From Labrys sp. KNU-23 (GTDB taxonomy: Bacteria > Pseudomonadota > Alphaproteobacteria > Rhizobiales > Labraceae), in contig NZ_CP043489.1 of NCBI RefSeq assembly GCF_008330945.1, forward strand, positions 3,979,501 through 4,043,500: a DNA stretch of 64,000 bases, written 5' to 3'. The position numbers were made by a program, and so were the translations under genes. Shown here piece after piece: positions 51,799-60,961 of this stretch (the stretch's first letter is position 1; the number at the start of each line of letters is the position of its first letter). The notes under the pieces were generated by a model. It was not told the origin of the DNA. It saw only the letters and a list, made by a program, of their open reading frames with translations, and did not search any database.

Positions 51799-53064
51799 AT
51801 GACCGTTCGTACCAAATTGATCGCGGGCGTGGCGCTCGCCGCCGCCAGCCTCGGCTTCGTGGGGGCGGCGCAGGCACAGACCAAGGAAGTGCAGATGCTG
51901 CACTGGTGGACGTCGGGTGGCGAGGCAGCCGCGCTCAACGTCCTCAAGCAGGATCTGGCCAAGGAAGGCTATGCCTGGAAGGACGTCCCGGTCGCGGGCG
52001 GCGGTGGCGATGCCGCCATGACAGCGCTGAAGGCCATGGTTGCAGCCGGCAACAATCCGACGGCGTCCCAGATGCTGGGCTATACCGTGCTCGACTATGC
52101 CGCCGCCGGCAAGATGGGCGACCTGACCGAGCTCGCCAAGTCGGAAGGCTGGGACAAGGCCGTGCCGGCACCGTTGCAGAAATTCGCCGTCTATGACGGC
52201 AAGTGGGTCGCCGTCCCGGTCAACGTCCACTCGGTCAACTGGCTGTGGATCAACAAGGCCGTGATGGACAAGATCGGCGGCACCGAACCGAAGACCTTCG
52301 ACGACTTCATTGCCCTGCTCGACAAGGCCAAGGCTGCCGGCGTGACGCCGCTCGCCCTCGGCGGCCAGGACTGGCAGGAAGCCACGATGTTCGACTCGGT
52401 CGTGCTCTCCACGGGCGGCCCCGAATTCTACAAGAAGGCGATGAACGACCTCGACGAAGCCTCGCTGAAGTCGGATACCATGAAGAAGGCCTTCGACAAT
52501 CTGGCCAAGCTCAAGACCTATGTCGATCCCAACTTCTCGGGCCGCGACTGGAACCTGACCACCGCCATGGTGATCAAGGGCGATGCCCTGGTGCAGGTGA
52601 TGGGTGACTGGGCCAAGGGTGAGTTCAAGGCCGCCAGCAAGACCCCGGGCACCGACTATATCTGCATGCGCTTCCCGGGCACCGATGGCAGCGTCGTCTA
52701 CAACTCCGACATGTTCGGCATGTTCGCGGTTCCCGACGATCGCAAGGAAGCCCAGCTCGCTCTCGCCAAGGCAACGCTGTCCAAGTCGTTCCAGTCGTCC
52801 TTCAACGTGGTCAAGGGTTCGGTTCCTGCCCGTACCGACGTGCCTGACACCGACTTCGACGCCTGCGGCAAGAAGGGCATTGCCGATCTGAAGAAGGCCA
52901 ATGAAGGCGGCACGCTGTTCGGCTCGCTCGCCCAGGGCTATGGCGCGACGCCGGCCGTCGCCACCGCCTACAAGGACGTGGTGGACAAGTTCTTCAACGG
53001 CCAGATCAAGACCTCGGACGAGGCCGTCACCCAGCTCGTCAAGGCCATCGACGAAGCCAAGTAA
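51799..53064 (+). CDS. Carbohydrate ABC transporter substrate-binding protein
   Basis: 421-aa extracellular solute-binding protein (family 1): signal peptide MTVRTKLIAGVALAAASLGF to AQAQ, then VQMLHWWTSGGEAAALNVLK, KWVAVPVNVHSVNWLWINKA, TPLALGGQDWQEATMFDSVV and QVMGDWAKGEFKAASKTPG. The sequence style resembles glucose/mannose-type binding proteins. The first gene of a complete importer (binding protein, two permeases, ATPase) within the catabolic cluster. Confidence 0.94.
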   Translation: MTVRTKLIAGVALAAASLGFVGAAQAQTKEVQMLHWWTSGGEAAALNVLKQDLAKEGYAWKDVPVAGGGGDAAMTALKAMVAAGNNPTASQMLGYTVLDYAAAGKMGDLTELAKSEGWDKAVPAPLQKFAVYDGKWVAVPVNVHSVNWLWINKAVMDKIGGTEPKTFDDFIALLDKAKAAGVTPLALGGQDWQEATMFDSVVLSTGGPEFYKKAMNDLDEASLKSDTMKKAFDNLAKLKTYVDPNFSGRDWNLTTAMVIKGDALVQVMGDWAKGEFKAASKTPGTDYICMRFPGTDGSVVYNSDMFGMFAVPDDRKEAQLALAKATLSKSFQSSFNVVKGSVPARTDVPDTDFDACGKKGIADLKKANEGGTLFGSLAQGYGATPAVATAYKDVVDKFFNGQIKTSDEAVTQLVKAIDEAK

Positions 53065-53167
53065 ACGCTGAAGCAAGCATTGCCATAAGAAACGAACCGG
53101 CCGGGCGCCGTTTTTGCGCCCGGCCGACAGGCTCTCGGGGCACAAGAACAATAAGCGGGGAACCTTC

Positions 53168-54097
53168 ATGACATTGGCTACGACAAGCGCGCCGCCTCGC
53201 CCGGGCTTGCGCGAGAAACTTCAGGATGCCTTGCCCAAGATCGTGCTGGCGCCGAGTTTCGCCGCGATCCTGGTGTTCGTCTACGGCTTCATCCTGTGGA
53301 CGGTCTATCTGTCCTTCACCAATTCCAAGACCTTCCCGAACTATGAGCTGACCGGAGGCCTCGCCTATCAGCGCCTGTGGGGCTGGACTTTCGAGAGTGA
53401 CCCGCCATCGAGCTGGTACTACTCGATCACCAACATGGCGGTCTTCGGCGTGCTCTATGTCGGCATTTGCCTGGTGCTGGGCCTGTTCATCGCCATCCTG
53501 CTCGACCAGCGGATCCGGGGCGAGGGCATCCTGCGGCCGATCTATCTCTACCCGATGGCGCTGTCCTTCATCGTCACCGGCGTGGCCTGGAAATGGTTTC
53601 TCGACCCCGGCCTTGGCCTCGAGGCGACCCTGCACAATCTGGGCTGGACCAGCTTCCATTTCGACTGGATCAAGAACAAGGACCGGGTGATCTACACGGT
53701 GGTGATCGCCGGCGTCTGGCAGGCCTCCGGCTTCGTGATGGCGATGTTCCTGGCCGGCCTGCGAGGCGTCGACGGCGAGATCCTGAAGGCTGCCCAGATC
53801 GACGGTGCCTCCACCTTCCAGGTCTATTGGCGCATCGTCATCCCGATCCTGCGCCCCGTCTTCCTGTCCGCCTTCATCGTGCTCGCCCATATGGCGATCA
53901 AGTCCTACGACCTCGTGGTCGCCCTGACCTCCGGCGGGCCCGGCGGCTCGGCCTGGCTGCCATCCAACTTCATGTATGAATACACCTTCAAGCGCAATCA
54001 GATGGCGATCGGCTCGGCCAGTGCCGTGATCATGCTGATGACGATCAGCGCCATCATCGTGCCCTATCTCTATTCCGAATTGCGGGAGAAGAAGTGA
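53168..54097 (+). CDS. Carbohydrate ABC transporter permease (MalF-like)
   Basis: 309-aa permease with six membrane segments (LAPSFAAILVFVYGFILWTV; MAVFGVLYVGICLVLGLFIA; LYPMALSFIVTGVAWKWFLD; VVIAGVWQASGFVMAMFLAG) and the EAA loop EILKAAQIDGASTFQVYWRI. ATG at 53168 (GGGGAA upstream) is chosen over the frame open from 53114. Partner of the next gene. Confidence 0.95.
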   Translation: MTLATTSAPPRPGLREKLQDALPKIVLAPSFAAILVFVYGFILWTVYLSFTNSKTFPNYELTGGLAYQRLWGWTFESDPPSSWYYSITNMAVFGVLYVGICLVLGLFIAILLDQRIRGEGILRPIYLYPMALSFIVTGVAWKWFLDPGLGLEATLHNLGWTSFHFDWIKNKDRVIYTVVIAGVWQASGFVMAMFLAGLRGVDGEILKAAQIDGASTFQVYWRIVIPILRPVFLSAFIVLAHMAIKSYDLVVALTSGGPGGSAWLPSNFMYEYTFKRNQMAIGSASAVIMLMTISAIIVPYLYSELREKK

Positions 54098-55032
54098 TGA
54101 GCGCCGCCACCCGGGACGTTTCGGGGCCGGTCGGCTCCAATTGGGTCAGCCGCGTCGTGATCTACGGCCTGCTGCTGATCTTCGCCTTCGTCTATCTCGT
54201 GCCCCTCTTCGTGATGCTGACGACCTCGTTCAAGACCATGGACGAGATCCAGGGCGGCAATATGCTGGCTCTGCCAGGGACGCCGACAGTGCAGCCCTGG
54301 CTGAAGGCCTGGAACGAGACCTGCGTCGGCCTCACCTGCGCGGGGATCAAGGGCTATTTCTGGAATTCGATCAAGATGGTGGTGCCGGCGGTGGCGATCT
54401 CCACCATTCTCGGCGCACTCAATGGCTATGTGCTGACGAAATGGCGCTTCCCCGGCCATAAGATCGTCTTCGCCATGATGCTGTTCGCCTGCTTCATCCC
54501 GTTCCAGTCGGTGCTGCTGCCGATGGCGACGGTGCTCGGCAAGTTCGGCGGCATCGGCTCCTTCCTGCAGTCGACCATAGGCACTTCGCTCGGCTTCGGG
54601 TCATCGACCTTCAACCTCGTCTTCGTGCATGTGGTCTATGGCCTCGGCTTCACCACGCTGTTCTTCCGCAACTATTACGAGGCGTTCCCCAACGAACTCG
54701 TGCGGGCGGCGATGGTCGATGGTGCCTCTTTCTTCCAGATTTTCCGGCGCATCCTCCTGCCCAATTCGATCCCGATCTTCGTGGTCACGGTGATCTATCA
54801 GTTCACCAACATCTGGAACGACTTCCTGTTCGCCTCCGCCTTCGCCGGCACCGGCGACGTGATGCCGATGACGGCGGCGCTCAACAATGTGGTCAACACC
54901 ACCACCGGCGCGGTCGAGTACAACGTCAACATGGCGGCCGCGATGATCGCCGCCCTTCCCACCCTCTTCGTCTATATCGTCGCCGGCCGCTATTTCGTGC
55001 GTGGCCTGATGGCGGGCGCTGTGAAAGGCTGA
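54097..55032 (+). CDS. Carbohydrate ABC transporter permease (MalG-like)
   Basis: 311-aa permease: IYGLLLIFAFVYLVPLFVML, a periplasmic loop with a Cys pair (WNETCVGLTCAGIKGYFWN), five further helices and the EAA loop ELVRAAMVDGASFFQIFRRI. Start overlaps the previous stop (TGATG). Confidence 0.95.
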   Translation: MSAATRDVSGPVGSNWVSRVVIYGLLLIFAFVYLVPLFVMLTTSFKTMDEIQGGNMLALPGTPTVQPWLKAWNETCVGLTCAGIKGYFWNSIKMVVPAVAISTILGALNGYVLTKWRFPGHKIVFAMMLFACFIPFQSVLLPMATVLGKFGGIGSFLQSTIGTSLGFGSSTFNLVFVHVVYGLGFTTLFFRNYYEAFPNELVRAAMVDGASFFQIFRRILLPNSIPIFVVTVIYQFTNIWNDFLFASAFAGTGDVMPMTAALNNVVNTTTGAVEYNVNMAAAMIAALPTLFVYIVAGRYFVRGLMAGAVKG

Positions 55033-55036
55033 CCCC

Positions 55037-56149
55037 ATGGCATTTCTCGAAATCAACAATCTCAAGAAGCGCTACGGCGCCGTCGAAATCCTCAAGGGGA
55101 TCAATCTCGACCTCGACAAGGGCGGCTTCCTCGTGTTGGTCGGGCCGTCCGGCTGCGGCAAGTCGACCCTGCTCAACACCATTGCGGGGCTGGAGAACAT
55201 CACCGAGGGCGAGATCCGGGTCGACAGCAACAAGATCAACGACCTGCATCCCTCCAAGCGCGACATCGCCATGGTGTTCCAGAGCTATGCGCTCTATCCC
55301 AACATGACGGTGGGGCAGAACATCGCCTTCGGCATGGAGATGCGTGGCGTCGCCAAGCCCGAACGCGACACGGCGGTGGCACAGGTCGCCAAGACCTTGC
55401 AGATCGGCCATCTGCTCGACCGCAGGCCCTCGCAGCTCTCGGGTGGCCAGCGCCAGCGCGTCGCCATGGGCCGGGCCCTGGTGCGCGATCCCAAGCTCTT
55501 CCTGTTCGACGAGCCGCTCTCCAACCTCGATGCCAAGCTGCGCGTCGACATGCGCGTCGAGATCAAGCGCCTGCATGCCACCACCGGCAAGACCATCGTC
55601 TATGTCACCCATGACCAGATCGAGGCGATGACGCTCGCCACCAAGATCGCTGTGCTCAAGGATGGCGAACTGCAGCAGGTCGGCACGCCGGCCGAGATCT
55701 ACAACAAGCCCAACAATCTCTTCGTCGCCGATTTCATGGGCTCGCCTGCCATGAACCTGATCCAGGCCAAGGCGGCGCGGGAGAATGGCAGGACGGTCTT
55801 GAAGATCCTCAACAAGAGCGGAGGCGGCGTCAGCCTGCCGGTGCCGGAGGATATCGCCGACGTGCCTCTGGAGGATGGCCGCGAGCTGATCTTCGGCATC
55901 CGGCCTGAGGCGATCACCGACCATGATGGCGCCGACCGCAATTCCAAGGCGATCGAGACGGTCAGCGCGGTGGTCGACGTGGTGGAGCCGGCCGGCGCCG
56001 ACACCTTCGTCGTCACCCATCTCGGCGGCAAGGAGGTCACGGCACGCATGCGCTCCGATGCCGTGGTGGCGCCGGGCCAGGAACTGCCTTTCGCCTTCAA
56101 CCTCGACAAGGCGGTGGTGTTCGATCCGGCGAGCGGGAAGAGGCTGTAG
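55037..56149 (+). CDS. Carbohydrate ABC transporter ATP-binding protein (MalK/UgpC type)
   Basis: 370-aa ATPase: Walker A GPSGCGKST at 36-44, Q-loop FQSYALYPNMTV, signature LSGGQRQR from 134, Walker B LFLFDEP at 154-160 and the His switch YVTHDQIEAM; residues about 240-370 are the MalK-like regulatory (TOBE) domain. Completes the importer encoded from 51799. Confidence 0.96.
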   Translation: MAFLEINNLKKRYGAVEILKGINLDLDKGGFLVLVGPSGCGKSTLLNTIAGLENITEGEIRVDSNKINDLHPSKRDIAMVFQSYALYPNMTVGQNIAFGMEMRGVAKPERDTAVAQVAKTLQIGHLLDRRPSQLSGGQRQRVAMGRALVRDPKLFLFDEPLSNLDAKLRVDMRVEIKRLHATTGKTIVYVTHDQIEAMTLATKIAVLKDGELQQVGTPAEIYNKPNNLFVADFMGSPAMNLIQAKAARENGRTVLKILNKSGGGVSLPVPEDIADVPLEDGRELIFGIRPEAITDHDGADRNSKAIETVSAVVDVVEPAGADTFVVTHLGGKEVTARMRSDAVVAPGQELPFAFNLDKAVVFDPASGKRL

Positions 56150-56460
56150 GTTCAGTCGATGTCGGCTTCTGCTTGACGGCTAGCACATGGATAAGTCCCG
56201 TACCTGGCAATTGAGGCGCGACTATCCCTCCCCGACTTCGGGGAGGTCGCGCACACAAGTTGTGTGCGTTGCCCGGCGGAGCCGGGTCGGGTGGGGGCGA
56301 GTGGCGCAGACTTATTGTCTTGCCGGCTTGGTAACCACCACGCTCCCCCTTCCGTCATTTCTACGAAATGACACCTTCCCCGAAGTCGGGGAAGGATTTC
56401 GGCGCCTGCTCATCTTGGTTGCGAGGGACACCGCCGCTTTCTTTTCATGGGGGAGCCTTC
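56150..56460. repeat. Intergenic cluster of short palindromes
   Basis: 311-nt gap without a gene. Successive palindromes: CCTCCCCGACTTCGGGGAGG (56227-56246), CGCACACAA-G-TTGTGTGCG (56250-56268), CCCGGC-GGA-GCCGGG shortly after, and CCTTCCCCGAAGTCGGGGAAGG-type hairpin at 56374-56395. The first and last share the CCCCGA...TCGGGG core and may be the two ends of one element. Confidence 0.65.
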
Positions 56461-57954
56461 ATGCCTTCGCCTGACATCGTCATCATCGGCGCCGGCATGG
56501 GCGGGGCGACGATGGCTCATGCCCTCGCGTCGAGCGGGGCGGAGATCCTCATCCTCGACAAGGGCGGGCAATTGCCGGACCGGCCGGAGAACCGGGATGC
56601 GCGCGCGATCTTCCAGCGGGGGTTCTTCCGCCCTGAGGAGAGCTGGTACGACAGCGACGGCAATCCGTTCAACCCGGGCAATTACTACTGCAATGGCGGC
56701 AATTCGAAATTCTACGGCGCGGTACTGCTGCGCTACCGAGCGGAGGATTTCGACGGCATCGCCCATGCCGATGGCGATGCGCCGGCCTGGCCGTTCCGCT
56801 ACGGCGAGCTGGCGCCCTATTACGATGAGGCCGAACGGCTCTACCAGGTGCGCGGCAAGGCGGGCGAGGACCCGACGGAGCCGCCTCGCGCCGGCGACTT
56901 TGCCTTTCCGCCCGTCCCCGACGAGCGGGCGATCGCCGAGGTACGCGAACGCCTCACCCGCATCGGGTTGAAGCCGTTCTCCCTGCCGCTCGGCGTCGAT
57001 ATCGACACCTGGCTCTCGCATGGGCGGACACCGTGGGACGCCTTTCCCGATGCGCGCACCGGCAAGATGGATGCGGAGACCTGTGCGCTGCTGCCGGCGC
57101 TCGAGCATGCCAATGTGCGGCTACAGAACCATTGCGAGGTCCGCCGCCTGATCCCGGCTCCCGACGGCAGGCGCATCGGGGCGGTGGAGTATCTGGAGGA
57201 TGGTCAGCTCAAGCGCGTCACGCCGCGGCTCGTCGTGCTGGCAGCCGGGGCGGTGCGCTCGGCGGCGATCCTGCTGGCCTCCTCGCCTGAGGGCCTCGCC
57301 AACAGCTCCGGCCTGGTGGGCCGGCATTTCATGAACCACAATCTGTCGGCGATGATTGGTGTCGATCCGCGCTTCACCAACGATTCGATCTACCAGAAGA
57401 CCTTCGCGCTCAATGATTTCTATCTCGGCGACGGCAAGGGCGGCCCGCCGCTCGGCAATGTGCAACTGCTGGGCCGCGTCTCCGGCACCATCCTGAAATC
57501 GGACCTGCGCAAGGTGCCCGAATTCGTGCTCAACGCCGTGGCTCGCAAGACCATCGACTTCCTGATCATGAGCGAGGATCTGCCGGATCCGGCGAGCCGC
57601 GTGCGGCTGGGCGGTGAGAAAATCGTGCTGGAATGGCGCCGTTCCAACATGACCGCGCATGAGGGCCTGAAGGTGGCGATGCGCCGGGCCCTGAAGCAGG
57701 CCGGTTTTCCGCTTGTGCTCACTCATTTGTTCGATCGCAAGACTCCGTCGCATCAATGCGGCACAATCCGCATCGGTGCCGACCCCCAGGAGGCACCGCT
57801 CGACCCCTTCGGCCGTGCTTTCGACCATCCCAACCTATTCGTCGCCGATGCCTCGACCCTGGTAACCTCGGCTGCCGTCAATCCGTCTCTGACGGTGGCT
57901 GCCCTGTCCCTGCGGACCGCCAAGCATATTCGTGAAACGGAGCTGAACCGATGA
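56461..57954 (+). CDS. GMC family FAD-dependent oxidoreductase (glucoside/gluconate dehydrogenase-like)
   Basis: 497-aa flavoenzyme: FAD motif DIVIIGAGMGGATMAHALAS with ILDKGG, the family loop YYCNGGNSKFYGAVLLRYRA, LVVLAAGAVRSAAILLASSP, and the C-terminal THLFDRKTPSHQCGTIRIGA with PNLFVADASTLVTSAAVNPS, placing the active-site His (SHQCG) and Asn (AVNPS). Such enzymes oxidise sugar or polyol hydroxyls. The ATG at 56461 has GGGGGAG upstream; the frame open from 56368 runs into a palindrome. Overlaps the SDR gene by ATGA. Confidence 0.92.
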   Translation: MPSPDIVIIGAGMGGATMAHALASSGAEILILDKGGQLPDRPENRDARAIFQRGFFRPEESWYDSDGNPFNPGNYYCNGGNSKFYGAVLLRYRAEDFDGIAHADGDAPAWPFRYGELAPYYDEAERLYQVRGKAGEDPTEPPRAGDFAFPPVPDERAIAEVRERLTRIGLKPFSLPLGVDIDTWLSHGRTPWDAFPDARTGKMDAETCALLPALEHANVRLQNHCEVRRLIPAPDGRRIGAVEYLEDGQLKRVTPRLVVLAAGAVRSAAILLASSPEGLANSSGLVGRHFMNHNLSAMIGVDPRFTNDSIYQKTFALNDFYLGDGKGGPPLGNVQLLGRVSGTILKSDLRKVPEFVLNAVARKTIDFLIMSEDLPDPASRVRLGGEKIVLEWRRSNMTAHEGLKVAMRRALKQAGFPLVLTHLFDRKTPSHQCGTIRIGADPQEAPLDPFGRAFDHPNLFVADASTLVTSAAVNPSLTVAALSLRTAKHIRETELNR

Positions 57955-58727
57955 GCCGTCCCGTCGTCCTCGTCACTGGTGCCCGGCGTGGCATCGGCCT
58001 TGCCATCGCGGTGGCCTTCGCCGAAGGCGGCTATGACATCGCCTTCACCGACATCGTCGACAATGACGATATCGACGATGCCGAACTGGCGATCGGCCAG
58101 GCGGGTGGCGCAGCCCTGTTCTTCCAGAACGACGTCGCGGATCTCGCCAGCCATCAGGGCCTGGTCGACGAGGTGCTGTCGAGCTATGGCCGGCTCGATT
58201 GCTTCGTCTCCAATGCCGGCATCGGCTCGCCGGTACGCGGTGATCTCCTCGATCTCGAACCCGGCAATTTCGATCGGGTGATGAACGTCAACATGCGCGG
58301 GGCGATGTTCCTCAGCCAGGTGGTGGCCCGCACCATGCTGAAGCTGCCGCCGCCGCAAAAGCCCGTACGCAACCGCTCGATCCTGTTCATCACCTCGGTC
58401 AGCGCCGAAATGGCTTCGCCCGAGCGCGCGGATTACTGCGTCTCCAAGGCGGCGCTTTCCATGTGGGTGAAGAACCTCGCAGTCCGGTTGGCGCCGGACA
58501 GCATTCCCGTGTTCGAGATCCGCCCGGGCGTGATCCGCACCGACATGACGGCCGTGGTCGCCGACAAATACCAGGCCGTCATCGACGGCGGGCTGGTGCC
58601 GGCCCGGCGCTGGGGAGAGGGCGCCGATGTCGCCCAGATGGCGCTGGCGCTTGCCGGCAGTTCCTTCGGTTTCGCCACAGGCAGTGCCATCGCCTGCGAC
58701 GGCGCGCTCTCCATATCGAGGCTGTGA
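57951..58727 (+). CDS. Short-chain dehydrogenase/reductase
   Basis: 258-aa classical SDR: cofactor motif VLVTGARRGIGLAIAVAFAE, D61-like acid and NAG motif (FVSNAGIG), catalytic Ser in FITSVSAEMASPERADYCVS and YxxxK in DYCVSKAALSM. The Gly-x-Gly surroundings do not settle NAD versus NADP. Lies between two GMC oxidoreductases and probably acts on the same substrate or product. Confidence 0.93.
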   Translation: MSRPVVLVTGARRGIGLAIAVAFAEGGYDIAFTDIVDNDDIDDAELAIGQAGGAALFFQNDVADLASHQGLVDEVLSSYGRLDCFVSNAGIGSPVRGDLLDLEPGNFDRVMNVNMRGAMFLSQVVARTMLKLPPPQKPVRNRSILFITSVSAEMASPERADYCVSKAALSMWVKNLAVRLAPDSIPVFEIRPGVIRTDMTAVVADKYQAVIDGGLVPARRWGEGADVAQMALALAGSSFGFATGSAIACDGALSISRL

Positions 58728-58734
58728 GCGGACC

Positions 58735-60348
58735 ATGACCGATTACATCATCGTTGGGGCGGGGCCGGCTGGCTGTGCCCTGGCGGCGCGGCTGAGCGAG
58801 GATCCGGCCGTCAAGGTCCTGCTGGTCGAAGCGGGCGGGCGCGACAAGCATCCCTTCTTCCACATGCCGGCGGGCTTTGCCAAGATGACCAAGGGCATCG
58901 CCAGTTGGGGCTGGTCCACGGTGCCCCAGAAGCATCTGGACGGACGGGTGCTCTGGTACACCCAGGCCAAGGTGCTGGGCGGCGGCTCCTCCATCAATGC
59001 GCAGATCTATACCCGCGGCAATCCGCGCGACTATGACATCTGGGCCTATGTGCATCGCTGCCAGGGCTGGAGCTATGCCGAGGTCCTGCCCTATTTCAAA
59101 CGGGCCGAGGACAATCAGCGCTTCATCGACAGCTATCATGGTGCCGGCGGCCCGCTCGGCGTCTCCATTCCCATCAATCCCCTGCCGATCAACGAGGCCT
59201 TCATCCGCGCCGGCCAGGAATATGGTTTGCCCTACAATGCCGATTTCAACGGCGCCAGCCAGGAGGGTGTCGGCCATTACCAGGTCACGGTGCGCAATGC
59301 CCGGCGCTCTTCCGCTGCGGTTGCCTATCTGAAGCCGATCGAAGGCAAGCGGCCGAACCTGACCATCCGCACCGATGGCATGGTGACCCGCATCCTGGTC
59401 GAGAAGGGGCGGGCTGTCGGCGTCGAACTCGCCGGGAAGGGCGCCAGGAACGAGATACGCTGCGAGCGCGAGGTCATCGTCTCCTCCGGCGCCATCGGCT
59501 CGCCGCGCCTGCTCATGCTGTCGGGCATCGGTCCGGCGGCGCATCTCAAAGAGGTTGGCATCGACGTGGTGCACGATCTGCCGGGCGTCGGCGAGAATCT
59601 GCAGGACCATCTCGATCTCTATGTCATCGCCGAATGCACCGGCGACCACACCTATGACAATGTCGCCAAGCCGCACCGCACGGTCTGGGCCGGGCTGCAA
59701 TATCTCCTGTTCAAGAAGGGGCCGGTGGCTTCGACCCTGTTCGAGACCGGCGGCTTCGCCTATGCCGACAAGGGCGCCCGCTCGCCCGACATCCAGTTCC
59801 ATCTGGGTTCCGGTTCGGGCATCGAAGCCGGAGTAGCCCGGCTACGCAACGCCGGTGTGACCTTGAACTCGGCCTTCCTGCAGCCGCGTTCGCGCGGCAC
59901 CGTGCGGCTGAGATCTGCCGATCCCGCCGACCATCCGCTCATCGATCCCAATTACTGGTCGGATCCCTACGACAAGGCGATGTCGCTGGAGGGCCTGCGC
60001 ATGGCGCGCGAGATCCTGCGCCAGAAGGCACTCGCCCCTTTCATCCTGGCCGAACGCATGCCGGGGCCGGACAAGGTGAGCGAGGCGGACTTGGGCGACT
60101 ATGCCTGCCGGACCAGCAAGACCGACCACCACCCCGCCGGCACCTGCAAGATGGGTGTTGACGACATGGCCGTGGTCACGCCCGAGCTCAAGGTCAGGGG
60201 GCTCGAGGGACTGCGTGTCTGCGACGCCTCGATCATGCCGATCGTCAATTCCTCCAACACCAACGCGCCCACCATCATGATCGGTGAGAAGGGCGCTGAT
60301 CTCATCGCCGGCAAGCAGCCGCTTCCCGCCGTCAATTTTGGTTCCTGA
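58735..60348 (+). CDS. GMC family oxidoreductase (choline dehydrogenase-like)
   Basis: 537-aa FAD enzyme: YIIVGAGPAGCALAARLSED, GRVLWYTQAKVLGGGSSINA, IVSSGAIGSPRLLMLSGIGP (GMC signature 2), LPGVGENLQDHLDLYVIAEC, active-site TDHHPAGTCKMGVDDMAVVT and NSSNTNAPTIMIGEKGADLI. Family members oxidise primary or secondary alcohols. Distinct from the GMC gene at 56461 (longer, choline-dehydrogenase branch). Starts 7 nt after the SDR stop. Confidence 0.94.
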   Translation: MTDYIIVGAGPAGCALAARLSEDPAVKVLLVEAGGRDKHPFFHMPAGFAKMTKGIASWGWSTVPQKHLDGRVLWYTQAKVLGGGSSINAQIYTRGNPRDYDIWAYVHRCQGWSYAEVLPYFKRAEDNQRFIDSYHGAGGPLGVSIPINPLPINEAFIRAGQEYGLPYNADFNGASQEGVGHYQVTVRNARRSSAAVAYLKPIEGKRPNLTIRTDGMVTRILVEKGRAVGVELAGKGARNEIRCEREVIVSSGAIGSPRLLMLSGIGPAAHLKEVGIDVVHDLPGVGENLQDHLDLYVIAECTGDHTYDNVAKPHRTVWAGLQYLLFKKGPVASTLFETGGFAYADKGARSPDIQFHLGSGSGIEAGVARLRNAGVTLNSAFLQPRSRGTVRLRSADPADHPLIDPNYWSDPYDKAMSLEGLRMAREILRQKALAPFILAERMPGPDKVSEADLGDYACRTSKTDHHPAGTCKMGVDDMAVVTPELKVRGLEGLRVCDASIMPIVNSSNTNAPTIMIGEKGADLIAGKQPLPAVNFGS

Positions 60349-60360
60349 CAGGACAGCATC

Positions 60361-60669
60361 ATGATCCGCCACATCGTTCTCGCCCGCCTGCGCCCGGACC
60401 TGTCGAAACAGGAGACGGAGACGTTGCTGACCGCCATTCGGGGCATGAAGACCGAGATTCCGGGAATCCTGCAGATAGAGATCGGCGCCGACAACAGTCC
60501 CGAGGGCCTGGCGCGGGGCTATGGCCACGCCTTTACCGTGGACTTCGTCGACGCCTCGGCTCGCGACGCCTACCTGCCCCATCCGCATCATGCCAAGGTG
60601 GCGCAGGCTCTCGTGGCCGCAACGCAAGGCGGTGTCGATGGTCTGCTGGTGCTCGATTTCGAAGCCTGA
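60361..60669 (+). CDS. Dabb (stress-responsive A/B barrel) domain protein
   Basis: 102-aa protein: MIRHIVLARLRPDLSKQETE at the N-terminus, QIEIGADNSPEGLARGYGHA and RDAYLPHPHHAKVAQALVAA, all typical of the dimeric Dabb barrel. Members act as small cyclases, isomerases or of unknown role. 12 nt after the GMC gene, the last gene of the catabolic run. Confidence 0.9.
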   Translation: MIRHIVLARLRPDLSKQETETLLTAIRGMKTEIPGILQIEIGADNSPEGLARGYGHAFTVDFVDASARDAYLPHPHHAKVAQALVAATQGGVDGLLVLDFEA

Positions 60670-60924
60670 TTGGGCGTTCGCGCCGTCCTGCCTCCGGCCG
60701 GGCACTCGGTCTGGCCGAGCGACGTGCTGACGCAACAACTCCTTATTAACTGCAATGCGACGCCCTTTCGTGCTGCGGAGGGGCTTTTGACGTTGGTTTC
60801 GGCAGGTTTTGCGGCTGTTTCCGTGCCGACATACGCCTTTCGCCTTAATTCCGCCGTCGGATGGGAAGCATGATCCCACCCGACCGTACGGGTGTGACTT
60901 GGCTTCTTGTACAATCTCTGATAC

Positions 60925-60946
60925 TGAGAATGAACGTTCATTCTCA
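60925..60946. promoter_or_regulatory. 22-bp perfect palindrome, candidate TetR operator
   Basis: GAATGAACGTTCATTC (60928-60943) extends by TGA on the left and TCA on the right to a perfect 22-bp palindrome, 15 nt before the chosen start of the TetR gene. Length and position fit an autoregulatory TetR operator that also controls the RND genes. Confidence 0.75.
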
Positions 60947-60961
60947 TTCGGGGTTGTGATA

